Source of the DNA: an uncultured Rhodoferax sp.
GTDB taxonomy: Bacteria > Pseudomonadota > Gammaproteobacteria > Burkholderiales > Burkholderiaceae_C
Assembly (NCBI RefSeq): GCF_946221635.1
Contig: NZ_CAMIHB010000008.1
Span: forward strand, 62,001 to 126,000
Direction: 5' to 3'
Length of the DNA stretch: 64,000 bases
The position numbers were made by a program, and so were the translations under genes. Shown here one piece after another: positions 8,052-16,847 of the stretch (position 1 is its first letter; each line of letters opens with the position of its first letter). Under the pieces are notes generated by a model that had not been told where the DNA came from, made no database searches, and worked only from the letters and a program-made list of their open reading frames with translations.

Positions 8052-9452
8052 ATGAGTGAAGTTCTATCCCCTGCCAGTACCGCCCCAGCTCCCAAAGTGG
8101 GTTTTGTCAGCCTTGGGTGCCCCAAGGCGCTGACCGATTCCGAGTTGATCCTGACGCAACTTAGCGCCGAGGGTTACCAAACCTCCAAGACCTTTCAGGG
8201 GGCGGACCTGGTCATCGTCAACACCTGCGGCTTTATCGACGATGCCGTCAAGGAAAGCCTGGACACGATAGGCGAGGCCTTGGCTGAGAACGGCCGCGTC
8301 ATCGTCACCGGTTGCCTGGGTGCCAAGACAACCGACGGCGGCGAGAACATGGTGCGCCAGATGCACCCCAAGGTGCTGGCGGTCACGGGTCCCCACGCCA
8401 CCCAGGAGGTGATGGATGCGGTGCACAGCAATTTGCCCAAGCCGCATGACCCGTTTCTGGACCTGGTGCCGCAATCCTTCGGTGTGGCCGGCGTCAAGCT
8501 CACGCCACGCCACTACGCCTACCTCAAGATCAGCGAAGGCTGCAACCACCGCTGCACCTTCTGCATCATCCCCTCCATGCGCGGAGACTTGGTGTCCCGT
8601 CCGATCGGTGATGTGCTCAAGGAGGCCAAGGCGCTGTTTGAAGGCGGCGTAAAAGAGCTGCTGGTGATCAGCCAGGACACTTCGGCCTACGGCGTGGATG
8701 TGAAGTACCGTACTGGTTTCTGGGATGGCAAGCCAGTGAAGACCCGCATGCTGGAACTGGTGCAGACCTTGGGTGACATTGCAGAGCCCTACGGAGCTTG
8801 GGTGCGCCTGCACTATGTGTACCCGTATCCCAGCGTGGACGAAATCGTTCCCCTGATGGCCACGGGCCGCGTGTTGCCCTATCTCGATGTGCCGCTGCAG
8901 CACAGCCATCCCGATGTGCTGCGACGCATGAAGCGCCCAGCCAGCGGTGAAAAAAATCTGGAACGCATCCAGCAGTGGCGTGAGGCCTGTCCCGAGCTGG
9001 TGATCCGCAGCACCTTCATTGCGGGGTTCCCGGGTGAGACCGAGGCCGAGTTTGAGCATCTTCTGGACTTCGTGCGCGAAGCCCAAATCGATCGTGCGGG
9101 CTGTTTTGCCTACAGCCCGGTGAAGGGAGCTACTGCCAACGACTTGCCCGGCATGCTGCCGGCAGAGGTGCGCGAAGAGCGCCGTGCGCGTTTCATGGCG
9201 GTGGCGGAAGAAGTCTCTGCCGCGCGTCTGCAGCGCCGTGTTGGCTCGGTGATGCAGGTGCTGGTGGATTCAGCGCCCGCACTGGGGCGCAAAGGGGGTG
9301 TGGGACGCAGCTATGCGGATGCACCCGAGATCGACGGTGTGGTGCGCCTGTTGCCGCCAGAAAAAATCAGCAAGACCCTGAAGGTGGGGGAGTTCACCAA
9401 GGCGCGCATCGTGGGCGCGGAGGGGCACGATCTGGTCGCCTTGCCCATTTGA
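8052..9452 (+). CDS. rimO: Ribosomal protein S12 methylthiotransferase RimO
   Basis: Radical-SAM enzyme that adds a methylthio group to the conserved aspartate of ribosomal protein S12. The N-terminal MTTase domain has its three cluster cysteines at 23 (LGCPKALTDSE), 59 (NTCGFI) and 88 (TGCLG). The radical-SAM CNHRCTFC motif has cysteines 164, 168 and 171. A TRAM domain occupies the last 70 residues. The length of 466 aa is normal. GCPKALTDSE and the S12-type signatures separate it from the tRNA enzyme MiaB. A terminator follows, shared with the convergent tRNA-Leu. Confidence 0.95.
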   Translation: MSEVLSPASTAPAPKVGFVSLGCPKALTDSELILTQLSAEGYQTSKTFQGADLVIVNTCGFIDDAVKESLDTIGEALAENGRVIVTGCLGAKTTDGGENMVRQMHPKVLAVTGPHATQEVMDAVHSNLPKPHDPFLDLVPQSFGVAGVKLTPRHYAYLKISEGCNHRCTFCIIPSMRGDLVSRPIGDVLKEAKALFEGGVKELLVISQDTSAYGVDVKYRTGFWDGKPVKTRMLELVQTLGDIAEPYGAWVRLHYVYPYPSVDEIVPLMATGRVLPYLDVPLQHSHPDVLRRMKRPASGEKNLERIQQWREACPELVIRSTFIAGFPGETEAEFEHLLDFVREAQIDRAGCFAYSPVKGATANDLPGMLPAEVREERRARFMAVAEEVSAARLQRRVGSVMQVLVDSAPALGRKGGVGRSYADAPEIDGVVRLLPPEKISKTLKVGEFTKARIVGAEGHDLVALPI

Positions 9453-9512
9453 TTTTTTGTTGCGACGCGCCCATGCTGCACATGGGCCGTCGCATGAATC
9501 ACACAGGCAAAA

Positions 9513-9540
9513 AAAAGCCGCTGTTTTCACAGCGGCTTTT
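9513..9540. terminator. Bidirectional terminator between rimO and tRNA-Leu
   Basis: AAAAGCCGCTG (9513-9523) pairs with CAGCGGCTTTT (9530-9540). A and T runs on both sides let it end rimO on the plus strand and the tRNA on the minus strand. Confidence 0.9.
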
Positions 9541-9561
9541 CTATATCTACATTACCATTGT

Positions 9562-9646
<85 letters not shown>

Positions 9647-9663
9647 ATCTCAGGAAAGTGAGA

Positions 9664-9669
9664 AGTATA
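9664..9669 (-). promoter_or_regulatory. -10 element of tRNA-Leu
   Basis: The minus strand carries TATACT 18 bases before the tRNA 5' end. A -35 match is not clear. The same AT-rich stretch (9661-9690) probably also holds the rnr promoter. Confidence 0.45.
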
Positions 9670-9695
9670 TCAAACATTTAAGCCAAAACAGCCAA

Positions 9696-11951
9696 TTGCT
9701 CGAAGAAATTCAAGGAATTGTTCAAGGACACCGTGATGGACATGGTTTTGTGTCCCGTGATGACGGTGCTCCCGACATTTATTTACCCCCCAATGAAATG
9801 CGAGCGGTGCTGCACAAGGACCGCGTCAAGGTGCGCATTGTGCGCAGTGATCGCAAGGGCCGACCCGAAGGGCGTGTGGTCGAGATCATGGAGCGCTCCA
9901 CCCAGCCCATCATTGGCAGATTGCTGCAGGAAAGTGGTGTCTGGTTGGTGGCCCCCGAGGACAAGCGCTACGGCCAGGACGTGCTGATCCCCAAGGGCGC
10001 CACCAGCGTAGCCAAGCCGGGGCAGGTCGTCGTGGTCGAGTTGATCGAGCCTCCCGCCTTGTTCGGCCAACCCGTGGGCCGTATCAAGGAGGTGCTGGGG
10101 GAGGTGGATGACCCCGGCATGGAAATCGAGATTGCCGTGCGCAAGTACAGCGTGCCGCATGAGTTCTCCGATGCCTGCGTGGCCCTGGCCCGCACGCTGC
10201 CAGACAAGGTGCGCCCACAGGACAAAGCGCACCGCATTGACTTGACGGATGTGCCGCTGGTCACCATCGATGGTGAGGACGCGCGCGACTTTGACGATGC
10301 GGTCTATTGCGAGCCGGCCACCAAGGGGCGTGGCAAGACGGCATTGAAGGGTTGGCGTCTGTTGGTGGCGATTGCCGATGTCAGCCACTATGTAGAGACT
10401 GGCTCGGCCATTGATGTCGATGCCTATGACCGCGCCACCAGCGTGTATTTCCCGCGCCGCGTGATTCCCATGCTGCCCGAGAAACTCTCCAACGGCCTGT
10501 GCTCGCTCAACCCCGAGGTCGATCGCCTGTGCATGGTTTGCGACATGTTTGTGACGGCGGACGGCGAGGTCGATGCCTACCAGTTCTACCCCGCGGTGAT
10601 GTGGAGCCATGCGCGTTTCACCTATACCGAGGTTGCGGCCATTCTGGGCAACACGCGCGGGCCCGAGGCGAGCAAGCGGCGTGAGCTGGTGCCGCATCTG
10701 CTGAATCTGCACGGGGTCTATCAGGCGCTGCTCAAATCGCGGCAGAAGCGGGGTGCGGTGGATTTCGAGACCACCGAGACGCAAATCGTCTGTGATGAGA
10801 ATGGCCGTATTGAAAAAATCGTGCCGCGCACGCGCAACACGGCGCACCGTCTGATCGAAGAGGCCATGCTGGCAGCCAATGTCTGCAGTGCGGACTTCAT
10901 TGCCCAGAACAAGCACCAGGGGCTGTACCGCGTGCACGAAGGCCCGACACCGGAGAAGCAGGAAATCCTGCGCAACTACCTGAAGGCCACGGGCGTGGGA
11001 CTGACGATTGGCGAGAACCCCAAGCCCGGCGAGTTCCAGGCCATTGCCACGGCGACCAAGGACCGGCCCGACGCGCAGCAAATCCACTCCATGTTGTTGC
11101 GCTCCATGTCACAGGCCATCTACACGCCGATCAACAGTGGCCACTTCGGTCTGGCTTTTGATGCGTATACGCACTTCACCAGCCCGATCCGGCGCTACCC
11201 GGATTTGCTGGTTCATCGCGTCATCAAGGCGATTCTGGCCAAGGCCAAGTACCAGCTGCCGGCCCTGCCCACACCGGGTGAGGCCCACGCCAAGCTGGCG
11301 CGTCGGCTGGAAAAGAACCTGGCCAGCCGCGTGGCCCAGCCGGCCACCAAGCCCAAGAAGACCAATGCCGAAGGCATGGCCTGGCAGGCGGCCGGTTTGC
11401 ACTGCAGTGCCAACGAGCGTCGTGCTGACGAAGCCAGCCGCGACGTGGAGGCCTGGCTCAAGTGCAAGTACATGCGTGAGCATCTGGGCGAGGAGTATTC
11501 GGGTGTGGTCAGCTCGGCGACCACCTTTGGCCTGTTTGTGACGCTGGATGCCATGTATGTGGAAGGGCTGGTGCACATCACCGAGCTGGGCGGCGAGTAC
11601 TTCCGCTTCGACGAGGCACGCCAGGAACTGCGCGGAGAGCGCACAGGCATCCGTTACGCCATTGGCACACGGGTGCGCATCCAGGTCAGTCGCGTGGACC
11701 TGGATGGCCGCAAGATCGATTTCCGCCTGGTGCAGGAAGGGCAGGGCGCGCAGTCGCGCGGAGGCTCCGACAAGGGCAGTTCGCGCGAGGCCAAGCTGCG
11801 GCCGGAGTTTGCCGATCGGGTGGAGGCTGACAGCGGTGTGGGCTTCAAGGGCAAGGTACGGCAGCGTTCCGGTGCCAAGGCGTCGCGCAGTGCACGCGCC
11901 AGTGAAAAGACCTCCGGTGCTTCCAAGAAAGCCTCCAAAAAACGCCGCTGA
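9696..11951 (+). CDS. rnr: Ribonuclease R (TTG start proposed)
   Basis: Processive 3'-5' exoribonuclease. OB/cold-shock domains run from the start (IQGIVQGHRDGHGFVSRDDG). The RNB catalytic domain begins near 175, with the metal-binding DGEDARDFDD at 192-201. An S1 domain lies near 598-690, and a Lys/Ser/Arg-rich basic tail ends the protein. The usual N-terminal helix-turn-helix part is missing. The open frame extends back only through the opposite-strand tRNA, and no ATG or GTG occurs between the tRNA and the OB domain, so TTG at 9696 is the best start. No Shine-Dalgarno precedes it. I believe related Comamonadaceae RNase R proteins also start near the OB domain. Confidence 0.85.
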   Translation: MLEEIQGIVQGHRDGHGFVSRDDGAPDIYLPPNEMRAVLHKDRVKVRIVRSDRKGRPEGRVVEIMERSTQPIIGRLLQESGVWLVAPEDKRYGQDVLIPKGATSVAKPGQVVVVELIEPPALFGQPVGRIKEVLGEVDDPGMEIEIAVRKYSVPHEFSDACVALARTLPDKVRPQDKAHRIDLTDVPLVTIDGEDARDFDDAVYCEPATKGRGKTALKGWRLLVAIADVSHYVETGSAIDVDAYDRATSVYFPRRVIPMLPEKLSNGLCSLNPEVDRLCMVCDMFVTADGEVDAYQFYPAVMWSHARFTYTEVAAILGNTRGPEASKRRELVPHLLNLHGVYQALLKSRQKRGAVDFETTETQIVCDENGRIEKIVPRTRNTAHRLIEEAMLAANVCSADFIAQNKHQGLYRVHEGPTPEKQEILRNYLKATGVGLTIGENPKPGEFQAIATATKDRPDAQQIHSMLLRSMSQAIYTPINSGHFGLAFDAYTHFTSPIRRYPDLLVHRVIKAILAKAKYQLPALPTPGEAHAKLARRLEKNLASRVAQPATKPKKTNAEGMAWQAAGLHCSANERRADEASRDVEAWLKCKYMREHLGEEYSGVVSSATTFGLFVTLDAMYVEGLVHITELGGEYFRFDEARQELRGERTGIRYAIGTRVRIQVSRVDLDGRKIDFRLVQEGQGAQSRGGSDKGSSREAKLRPEFADRVEADSGVGFKGKVRQRSGAKASRSARASEKTSGASKKASKKRR

Positions 11952-11972
11952 GTGTTGAGGATGTGCGCGAGC

Positions 11973-12035
11973 GCTACTGAATTGGTAGCTGCTTGCGCAA
12001 TATCCATGAGGGCTAGAGCCTTGTTTTCTATAAAA
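11973..12035 (+). repeat. Dispersed 63-bp element, copy A (intergenic)
   Basis: Reference copy: starts GCTACTGAATTGGTAGCTGC, continues through TTGCGCAATATCC and GAGGGCTAGAGCC, and ends in AT-rich sequence. It lies between the convergent rnr and NAD(P)HX-repair genes and runs 8 bases past the latter's stop. By hand, 45 of 63 bases match the copy at 58855 and 46 of 63 match the complement of the copy at 37839, without gaps. Confidence 0.8.
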
Positions 12036-13488
12036 ACTCGGCCAGTTGCGCGGCGGTCAGCGTTCGGTCCGCTGGCCAATGGTCTGCGGCAGCACCATGC
12101 TGGTAGCAGGCCTGCCGGGCGGCGGTGGGGGCATCCAGACCCTGGGCCATGAGGCTGCCAATGAGGCCCGCCAGGACGTCGCCTGTGCCCGCTGTGGCCA
12201 GGCGGGCGTTTCCGGTGGGGTTGATCACCGGCCTTGCTCCTGGGCTGGCAATGACCGTGCCGGAGCCCTTGAGTACCACGGTGGATTGCAACCGGTCTGA
12301 CAGGGTTTGTGCGTGGCGCAGGCGATCTGCCTGAATCTGGGGCGTGGTGCAGCCCAGCAGTCGTGCAGCTTCCAGGGGGTGGGGTGTCAGGACGGTGCTG
12401 CTCGGAGGGCGGTGGCGCAGCAGCGCTGCGCCATCAGGCTGGCGGGCCAGCGCGTTCAGGGCATCCGCATCCAGCACCAACCCTTGTGCCTGTGGCAAGA
12501 TCTGGGGTAAATGCTGCGCGATGGCAGCACCTCCGCCACAGCCTGCCACCAGTGTCAAGGTGTTCAGTGGCAAGTGGTCCAGGTGGCGTTGCATCAGGAC
12601 GGGGTGGGTCGCAAACAGTGCGTCGTGGCTGTCGCCAGCCAGCAGGCTGAGGTAGACCCGCCCGGCCCCTGCGTGCAGCGCGGCTGCACCGGCCAGTACC
12701 GCCGCCCCCACCATGCCCAGGTCACCGCCCAGGATGGCCACGTCACCGAAGCTGCCCTTGTGTGTTGCGTGGAGGCGTGCGGCCCTGTCCGGTGCGCCGT
12801 TCAGCCAGGCGGTGGGCTGCACCGGGGCGGCGCTGCCCAGTGTGTTGAGCCAGATGTCGCCGCACGTATCGCGCCCTTGTGCGGTGAACAGCCCCGGCTT
12901 GAGTGCCAGCATGGACAGGGTGGCGCGGGCCCTTACGCAGTCGCCCGGTGTGGCGCCTGTGTCGGCCAGCAGACCGCTGGGCAAGTCGGCTGCGATGATC
13001 TGGCCGTTGCCGCCGCGCATGGTGCGAATCGCAGCCAGTGTGGCGCCGCTGGGAGCCTGGCGCAGGCCAATGCCCAGCAGGGCGTCAATGCAGCAGTCCC
13101 ATTGCGCGGGTGGGGTGGGGTGGATGGTGACGCCCGCCGCTTGTGCACGCTGCAGCGCCAGGGCTGCATCGGGGGGCAAGGGCTTGTCCGCTGCCGGAAG
13201 GGAGACGTACACCGTCTTGCCCCAGTTTTGCAGGTGGATAGCGGCTTCGAATCCGTCACCGCCGTTGTTCCCGCGGCCGCAGGCAACCCAAAAGTGCTGG
13301 GCGTGCGGGTAGTAAGCCAAAGTCAGCCGTGCCAATGCCAGACCGGCTGCCTGCATGAGGTATTGGGGCGGAAGGCCTTGCGCCGTGGCTGTCTCCAGCG
13401 CACGCAGGGCGTCCACATCCAGTAGCGGGTAGCTGCCACTCTGGCGCGGCCCCGCTGCCCCAAGAATCCACTCAGAACTCGTAGACAT
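12028..13488 (-). CDS. nnr: Bifunctional NAD(P)H-hydrate epimerase / ADP-dependent dehydratase
   Basis: Repairs hydrated NAD(P)H. The N-terminal half (about 1-215) is the NnrE/YjeF_N epimerase, with CGRGNNGGDGFEAA and LPSGLLADTG. The C-terminal half (about 240-486) is the NnrD ADP-dependent dehydratase of the ribokinase-like fold, with LTPHPLEAARLL, VVLKGSGTVIA and NARLATAGTGDVLAG. The start at 13488 (MSTSSEWILG) overlaps the end of the upstream metallo-beta-lactamase gene by 17 bases. A longer frame upstream is only a shadow of that gene. The 486 aa are normal for the fused form. It is probably last in a three-gene minus-strand operon. Confidence 0.92.
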   Translation of the reverse strand: MSTSSEWILGAAGPRQSGSYPLLDVDALRALETATAQGLPPQYLMQAAGLALARLTLAYYPHAQHFWVACGRGNNGGDGFEAAIHLQNWGKTVYVSLPAADKPLPPDAALALQRAQAAGVTIHPTPPAQWDCCIDALLGIGLRQAPSGATLAAIRTMRGGNGQIIAADLPSGLLADTGATPGDCVRARATLSMLALKPGLFTAQGRDTCGDIWLNTLGSAAPVQPTAWLNGAPDRAARLHATHKGSFGDVAILGGDLGMVGAAVLAGAAALHAGAGRVYLSLLAGDSHDALFATHPVLMQRHLDHLPLNTLTLVAGCGGGAAIAQHLPQILPQAQGLVLDADALNALARQPDGAALLRHRPPSSTVLTPHPLEAARLLGCTTPQIQADRLRHAQTLSDRLQSTVVLKGSGTVIASPGARPVINPTGNARLATAGTGDVLAGLIGSLMAQGLDAPTAARQACYQHGAAADHWPADRTLTAAQLAEFL

Positions 13489-14359
13489 CGCCCTCGCGGG
13501 CCAGGCGGATATCCATGCCTTGGGCCAACGCCGCGTTGGTGCCCAGCGCTTCGGCAAAGGCAGCCTCCAGCGCGTCGTCACTGCGTGTGGGTTCATGGTG
13601 GGTGCAAAACAACAGCTTGGCCCCGGCCGCGTGGGCGCTGGCAATGCTGCTGCTGAAGGTGCCGTGGCCCCAGCCTTTCTTGGAAGGGTATTCCGCGTCG
13701 GTGTAAGAGCTGTCCGCGATGTAGACATCCACGCCGCGGATGGCGTCCTGGATGGAGCGTTCCTTCTCGTCCACAAACACCTGGTACTCGGCATAGGCCT
13801 CGTCGCCGGGGTCGTAGATGTTGTAGGGCGGCTCATGGTCTCCGGTGAAGAAGACAGACTTGCCGTTGCATTCGATGCGGTAGCCGAAGTCGATGACCGG
13901 ATGGTTCAGCAGGCAGGGTGTGACGGTGGCGGAACCGATCTGGATCGGCTGGTCGGGCATCAGTGTCACGTACTCGATGCGGGCCTTCATCTCCGCCTCG
14001 CGCACCGGAAAGTAGCTGTATTGCAGCTGTACCGCCATGACCTGTTCAATGCCTTTGCCCGAGACAGGGTCGAAGCAACCGTGCAGGCGCAGGGTGTTGC
14101 CGGGGATGAAGTTGGGAATGAAAAAGGGCAGGCCCTGGATATGGTCCCAATGGGAATGGGTGATCAGCACGTTGGCGGTCACCGGCATCTCGGCCAACAG
14201 GGTTTGCGAGAGCGGAAAGATGCCGGTACCGGCATCCAGGATGATGAGTTCGTTGTTGTCGGTGCGAATCTCGATGCAGGTGGTGTTGCCACCGTAGCGC
14301 ACAGTCTTGGGGCCCGGCGAGGCGATGGACCCGCGAACCCCCCAGAACTTCACCTTCAT
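13472..14359 (-). CDS. Metallo-beta-lactamase-fold hydrolase (cyclic-nucleotide phosphodiesterase-like)
   Basis: A 295-aa protein starting MKVKFWGVRGSIASPG, a start typical of the MBL subgroup that includes PdeM/CpdP-like phosphodiesterases and RNase Z relatives. THSHWDH at 67-73 is the metal-binding HxHxDH. Further likely ligands are in FFTGDHEP, IADSSYTD and FCTHHEPTRSDD. The family is usually called an MBL-fold or 3',5'-cyclic-nucleotide phosphodiesterase-like protein; the substrate is unknown. It starts 10 bases after the HDOD gene ends and overlaps nnr. Its neighbour suggests signalling, but nothing shows which nucleotide, if any, is cut. Confidence 0.82.
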   Translation of the reverse strand: MKVKFWGVRGSIASPGPKTVRYGGNTTCIEIRTDNNELIILDAGTGIFPLSQTLLAEMPVTANVLITHSHWDHIQGLPFFIPNFIPGNTLRLHGCFDPVSGKGIEQVMAVQLQYSYFPVREAEMKARIEYVTLMPDQPIQIGSATVTPCLLNHPVIDFGYRIECNGKSVFFTGDHEPPYNIYDPGDEAYAEYQVFVDEKERSIQDAIRGVDVYIADSSYTDAEYPSKKGWGHGTFSSSIASAHAAGAKLLFCTHHEPTRSDDALEAAFAEALGTNAALAQGMDIRLAREGDVYEF

Positions 14360-14369
14360 GCCGTCTCCT

Positions 14370-15212
14370 TTACAGCTTGGCAAATACCTGGGCTTCCTGG
14401 AACAGGTTGTCCAGATTGCCCATGGACGCAATGACCCCGTCCAGCGTGCCGCCCAAGCGCTTCTGGAAGGCTGGTGGCAACTCTTCGACCCGGTGGTTGC
14501 CGCCAAAGCCGTAGTTTTGTTTTTTGCTGATCTGGTTGGCGGCAAACACACAGGCGATCATGTCTGTGTCCTGGAGGTTATCAACCCGCTGGTGGCGGAT
14601 GGTGGCCACCAGGTGGGGCGCAAAGCGCCACTTCTCGACCAGCATGGCCCCCACGACGGCATGGTCTGCGCCAATGGTGGTTTGCAACGCGGCGTGCAGA
14701 GAGCTTTGGTCTGCCGCGCTCATCTGCAGGGCCGCCTTGAACTCTTCGGGCATGAACTGCGCAAACACCACCTTGCCGAAGTCATGCAGCAGTCCGGCGA
14801 TGAAGCAGTCCATGGGATCGGCATCGTCGACCTTGAGGGCCAGTTGTTTGGCAATACCGGCCGTGGCCAGCGAGTGGAGCAGGTATTGCTGCACATCAAA
14901 ACCAGCCGCATTGTCCTTGGGCAACATGCCGATGGCGGCAATGCTCAGGGCCAGGTTCTTGATGGTGTTGAAGCCCAGGTAGACGACTGCATGGCCTATG
15001 GAGGTGACCTGCTTGGGCAAGCTGTAGTAGGAGGAGTTCACGACCTTGAGCACCTTGACGGTGACCACCGGGTCTTTGTCGATCACTTCCACCAATTCCT
15101 TGGGCGTGCTGTTGACGTCGCGGGTCAGTTCCAGAATGCGTTGCACGCTTTTTGGAAACGCCGGCATGCCGTCTACGGCGGCGGTCAGTTTTTGCGAAAG
15201 TTCAGGACTCAT
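14370..15212 (-). CDS. HDOD domain protein
   Basis: 280 aa starting MSPELSQKLTAAVDGMPAFP. Residues about 15-220 form an HDOD domain (PKSVQRILELTRDVNSTPKE, VLKVVNSSYYSLPKQV, AVVYLGFNTIKNLALS, FIAGLLHDFGKVVFAQF). HDOD is a diverged HD fold, typically without a phosphohydrolase centre, and is found in signalling proteins. There is no membrane segment and no fused output domain. A GAGGGAGA stretch precedes the start, and a CACAAT that could be a -10 lies about 30 bases further up. It is first in an operon with the MBL-fold gene and nnr. Confidence 0.88.
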   Translation of the reverse strand: MSPELSQKLTAAVDGMPAFPKSVQRILELTRDVNSTPKELVEVIDKDPVVTVKVLKVVNSSYYSLPKQVTSIGHAVVYLGFNTIKNLALSIAAIGMLPKDNAAGFDVQQYLLHSLATAGIAKQLALKVDDADPMDCFIAGLLHDFGKVVFAQFMPEEFKAALQMSAADQSSLHAALQTTIGADHAVVGAMLVEKWRFAPHLVATIRHQRVDNLQDTDMIACVFAANQISKKQNYGFGGNHRVEELPPAFQKRLGGTLDGVIASMGNLDNLFQEAQVFAKL

Positions 15213-15262
15213 GGGTTCAGCGTCTCCCTCATCCCATTGTGTCAGTACCGCGCGCCACCGTA

Positions 15263-15281
15263 CAACTGTTTTGCAACAGTT
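15263..15281. terminator. Short hairpin at the end of the dadA-like gene
   Basis: AACTGTT and AACAGTT flank a four-base loop. On the plus strand a T run follows; on the minus strand, where dadA ends, the T run is lacking, so termination in that direction is uncertain. Confidence 0.35.
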
Positions 15282-15282
15282 T

Positions 15283-16542
15283 TTAGCGCGCAAAGCGCGT
15301 GGGCAGCAGCGGTGCAATGTCCACCGCAGTGCGGTGTCCGCCCAGGTGGTCCGCCAACAGGCGTGCCGAGCCGCAGGCCCAGGTCCAGCCGCAAGCGCCA
15401 TGCCCCAGGTTCAGCGACAGGTGTTGCAGGCCGCTGGGGCCGACCGCGGGCAGGCCGTCGCTGGTCAGATGGCGGGTGCCTTGCCACACCTGGGTGCCAG
15501 AGGGATAGTTGGCCGCACCGGGGAAATACTGCTCCAGGGCCCGGTACATCGAGTTGATGGTCTTGGCGTCCTTTGTTGCAGGCCGGGGGCCGAGTTCGGC
15601 CCCGGCGCTGACGCGGATGCGGTTGCCCAGCCGGTTGATGAGCAGATCATCGTGCAGCTCGTGGACTGCGCTGCGCGGGGCGTTGAGTGGTTCGCGTACC
15701 GCCACGCTCAAGGCGTAGCCATGCAGCTCGAAGGTGGGGATGGACAGCGCCACTTTGCCCAGCAGAGCCAGTGGGACCTGGTTCGTGCAGAGCACCACAT
15801 GGTCTGCTTGCGTTACTTCCGTTCCCCGTGGGGTGCCCAGCGTCAACGTGGGGCGGGGTTGCAGGTTCAGTTCAAGTACCTCGGTCCCCAACTGGTACTG
15901 GACGCCCATCTTCTGGGTCTCGGCCTTGAGCTCCAGTGCGAACTGCCTGCAATTCATCACCAGGTCTCCCGGAATCCAGAGAGCAGCGTGTACGGGGGCT
16001 TCGCTGTGCAGGGCGGGTTCCTGGGTTCTGGCTTCGTCCGGGGTGAGTACCTTGCAGGTGATGCCCTCCGCTTTCCATGCCTCCAGAAGGGGCTGGAGGC
16101 GCTGCAAGGCCTGCTCAGTTCGCAGCAAAACCAGATGTCCGTCGCTGCGTTCCAGCTCCATCTGATGACGTTCGGCGATTCCTTGCAGTTGTTCCGCACT
16201 GTAGCGCGCCAATTGCCTGCCGACGGTTTGTTGCTGGGCACTGGTATCTGCCTTGTGGGCTTGGGTCCACTGCCATAGGAACTTCATTTGTTGCCAGGAT
16301 AGCCAGGGGCGGCGCGAAAGCCTGCCGCCGGTGTCCAAAAAACGCATCAGGCCATTGCCGCGGTCGCCGGGCGCGGCGAAGGGCATGAACAGGCTGGTGG
16401 CCACCAGCCCACTGTTGGCAAAGCTGGCTTCCTCGCACGCGGCGGCAGATTTGTCAAAAACTGTGACGGTGTGGCCATCCTGCGCCAGCTCGTACGCGGT
16501 GGCTATGCCTACGACCCCCGCGCCCACTACTGCAATTTTCAT
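15283..16542 (-). CDS. dadA: D-amino acid dehydrogenase-like FAD oxidoreductase
   Basis: 419 aa of the DAO/DadA family, which oxidises D-amino acids to keto acids and passes electrons to the respiratory chain. The N-terminus MKIAVVGAGVVGIATAYELA is the GxGxxG dinucleotide-binding fold, followed by the typical E/S-containing FANSGLVATS segment. The C-terminus has GTRHLTSDGLPAVGPS and LNLGHGACGWTWACGSARLLAD, the second FAD-contacting region. The start at 16542 was chosen because the longer frame reads through the promoter region of rpsB. No alanine racemase or transport gene is beside it, so the natural substrate is not shown. Confidence 0.85.
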   Translation of the reverse strand: MKIAVVGAGVVGIATAYELAQDGHTVTVFDKSAAACEEASFANSGLVATSLFMPFAAPGDRGNGLMRFLDTGGRLSRRPWLSWQQMKFLWQWTQAHKADTSAQQQTVGRQLARYSAEQLQGIAERHQMELERSDGHLVLLRTEQALQRLQPLLEAWKAEGITCKVLTPDEARTQEPALHSEAPVHAALWIPGDLVMNCRQFALELKAETQKMGVQYQLGTEVLELNLQPRPTLTLGTPRGTEVTQADHVVLCTNQVPLALLGKVALSIPTFELHGYALSVAVREPLNAPRSAVHELHDDLLINRLGNRIRVSAGAELGPRPATKDAKTINSMYRALEQYFPGAANYPSGTQVWQGTRHLTSDGLPAVGPSGLQHLSLNLGHGACGWTWACGSARLLADHLGGHRTAVDIAPLLPTRFAR

Positions 16543-16709
16543 TGTTGCTTTCAGATACTTTTTCCCAAGCCAGGGGCTTGCTTTGCAGGGTATTTTTTCA
16601 CAAGCGCGCCCCGGTTTTTGAGCAGCCGCCGGATTTGCCCCAGAAAAACGGCAATCCGGCGGTCTTTTTGGCGATGCCCACCCAAGTGTCCGTAGGCGAG
16701 GCTGCATGG
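16543..16709. other. Intergenic region between dadA and the rpsB promoter
   Basis: Divergent region without a gene. It holds the promoter of the dadA-like gene and one strong hairpin (listed separately). The rest is T-rich on the plus strand, and no other structure stands out. Confidence 0.5.
16626..16669 (+). terminator. Orphan terminator-like hairpin
   Basis: CCGCCGGATT-TGCC (16626-16639) pairs with GGCA-ATCCGGCGG (16650-16662) with one bulge, followed by TCTTTTT. It points in the plus direction although the nearest plus-strand gene upstream ends at 11951. It may protect rpsB from antisense transcription or end an unannotated small RNA. Confidence 0.6.
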
Positions 16710-16715
16710 TATACT
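16710..16715 (+). promoter_or_regulatory. -10 element of the rpsB operon
   Basis: TATACT about 133 bases before the rpsB ATG. The -35 region 17 bp upstream has no good TTGACA match. The position leaves a structured leader. Confidence 0.5.
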
Positions 16716-16721
16716 CGATAG

Positions 16722-16847
16722 GCTTTGCCAAGCGTGCATCCGCACGAAGCACAAGCAATCGCAAACCGGCCCAGCCAAGGTGTTGCTCCTGCAAGACGCG
16801 GGTGCGATGAGCGGGCCGGATTTAAGACCCAACCTTTGGAGTTAATC
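16722..16847 (+). promoter_or_regulatory. rpsB 5' leader, possible S2 autoregulatory RNA
   Basis: The leader can form a 7-bp long-range stem: CCGGCCC at 16766-16772 with GGGCCGG at 16813-16819, enclosing about 40 bases. A small CGTGCATCCGCACG hairpin lies near the 5' end. The ribosome-binding site TTGGAG follows at 16836-16841. Leaders of rpsB operons are known to mediate feedback by S2 in several bacteria; that it does so here is inferred. Confidence 0.4.

Noticed and set aside
13489..13836. N-terminal extension of the NAD(P)HX-repair gene
   Set aside because: It lies within the MBL-fold gene in another frame and is Arg/Pro/Thr-rich nonsense.
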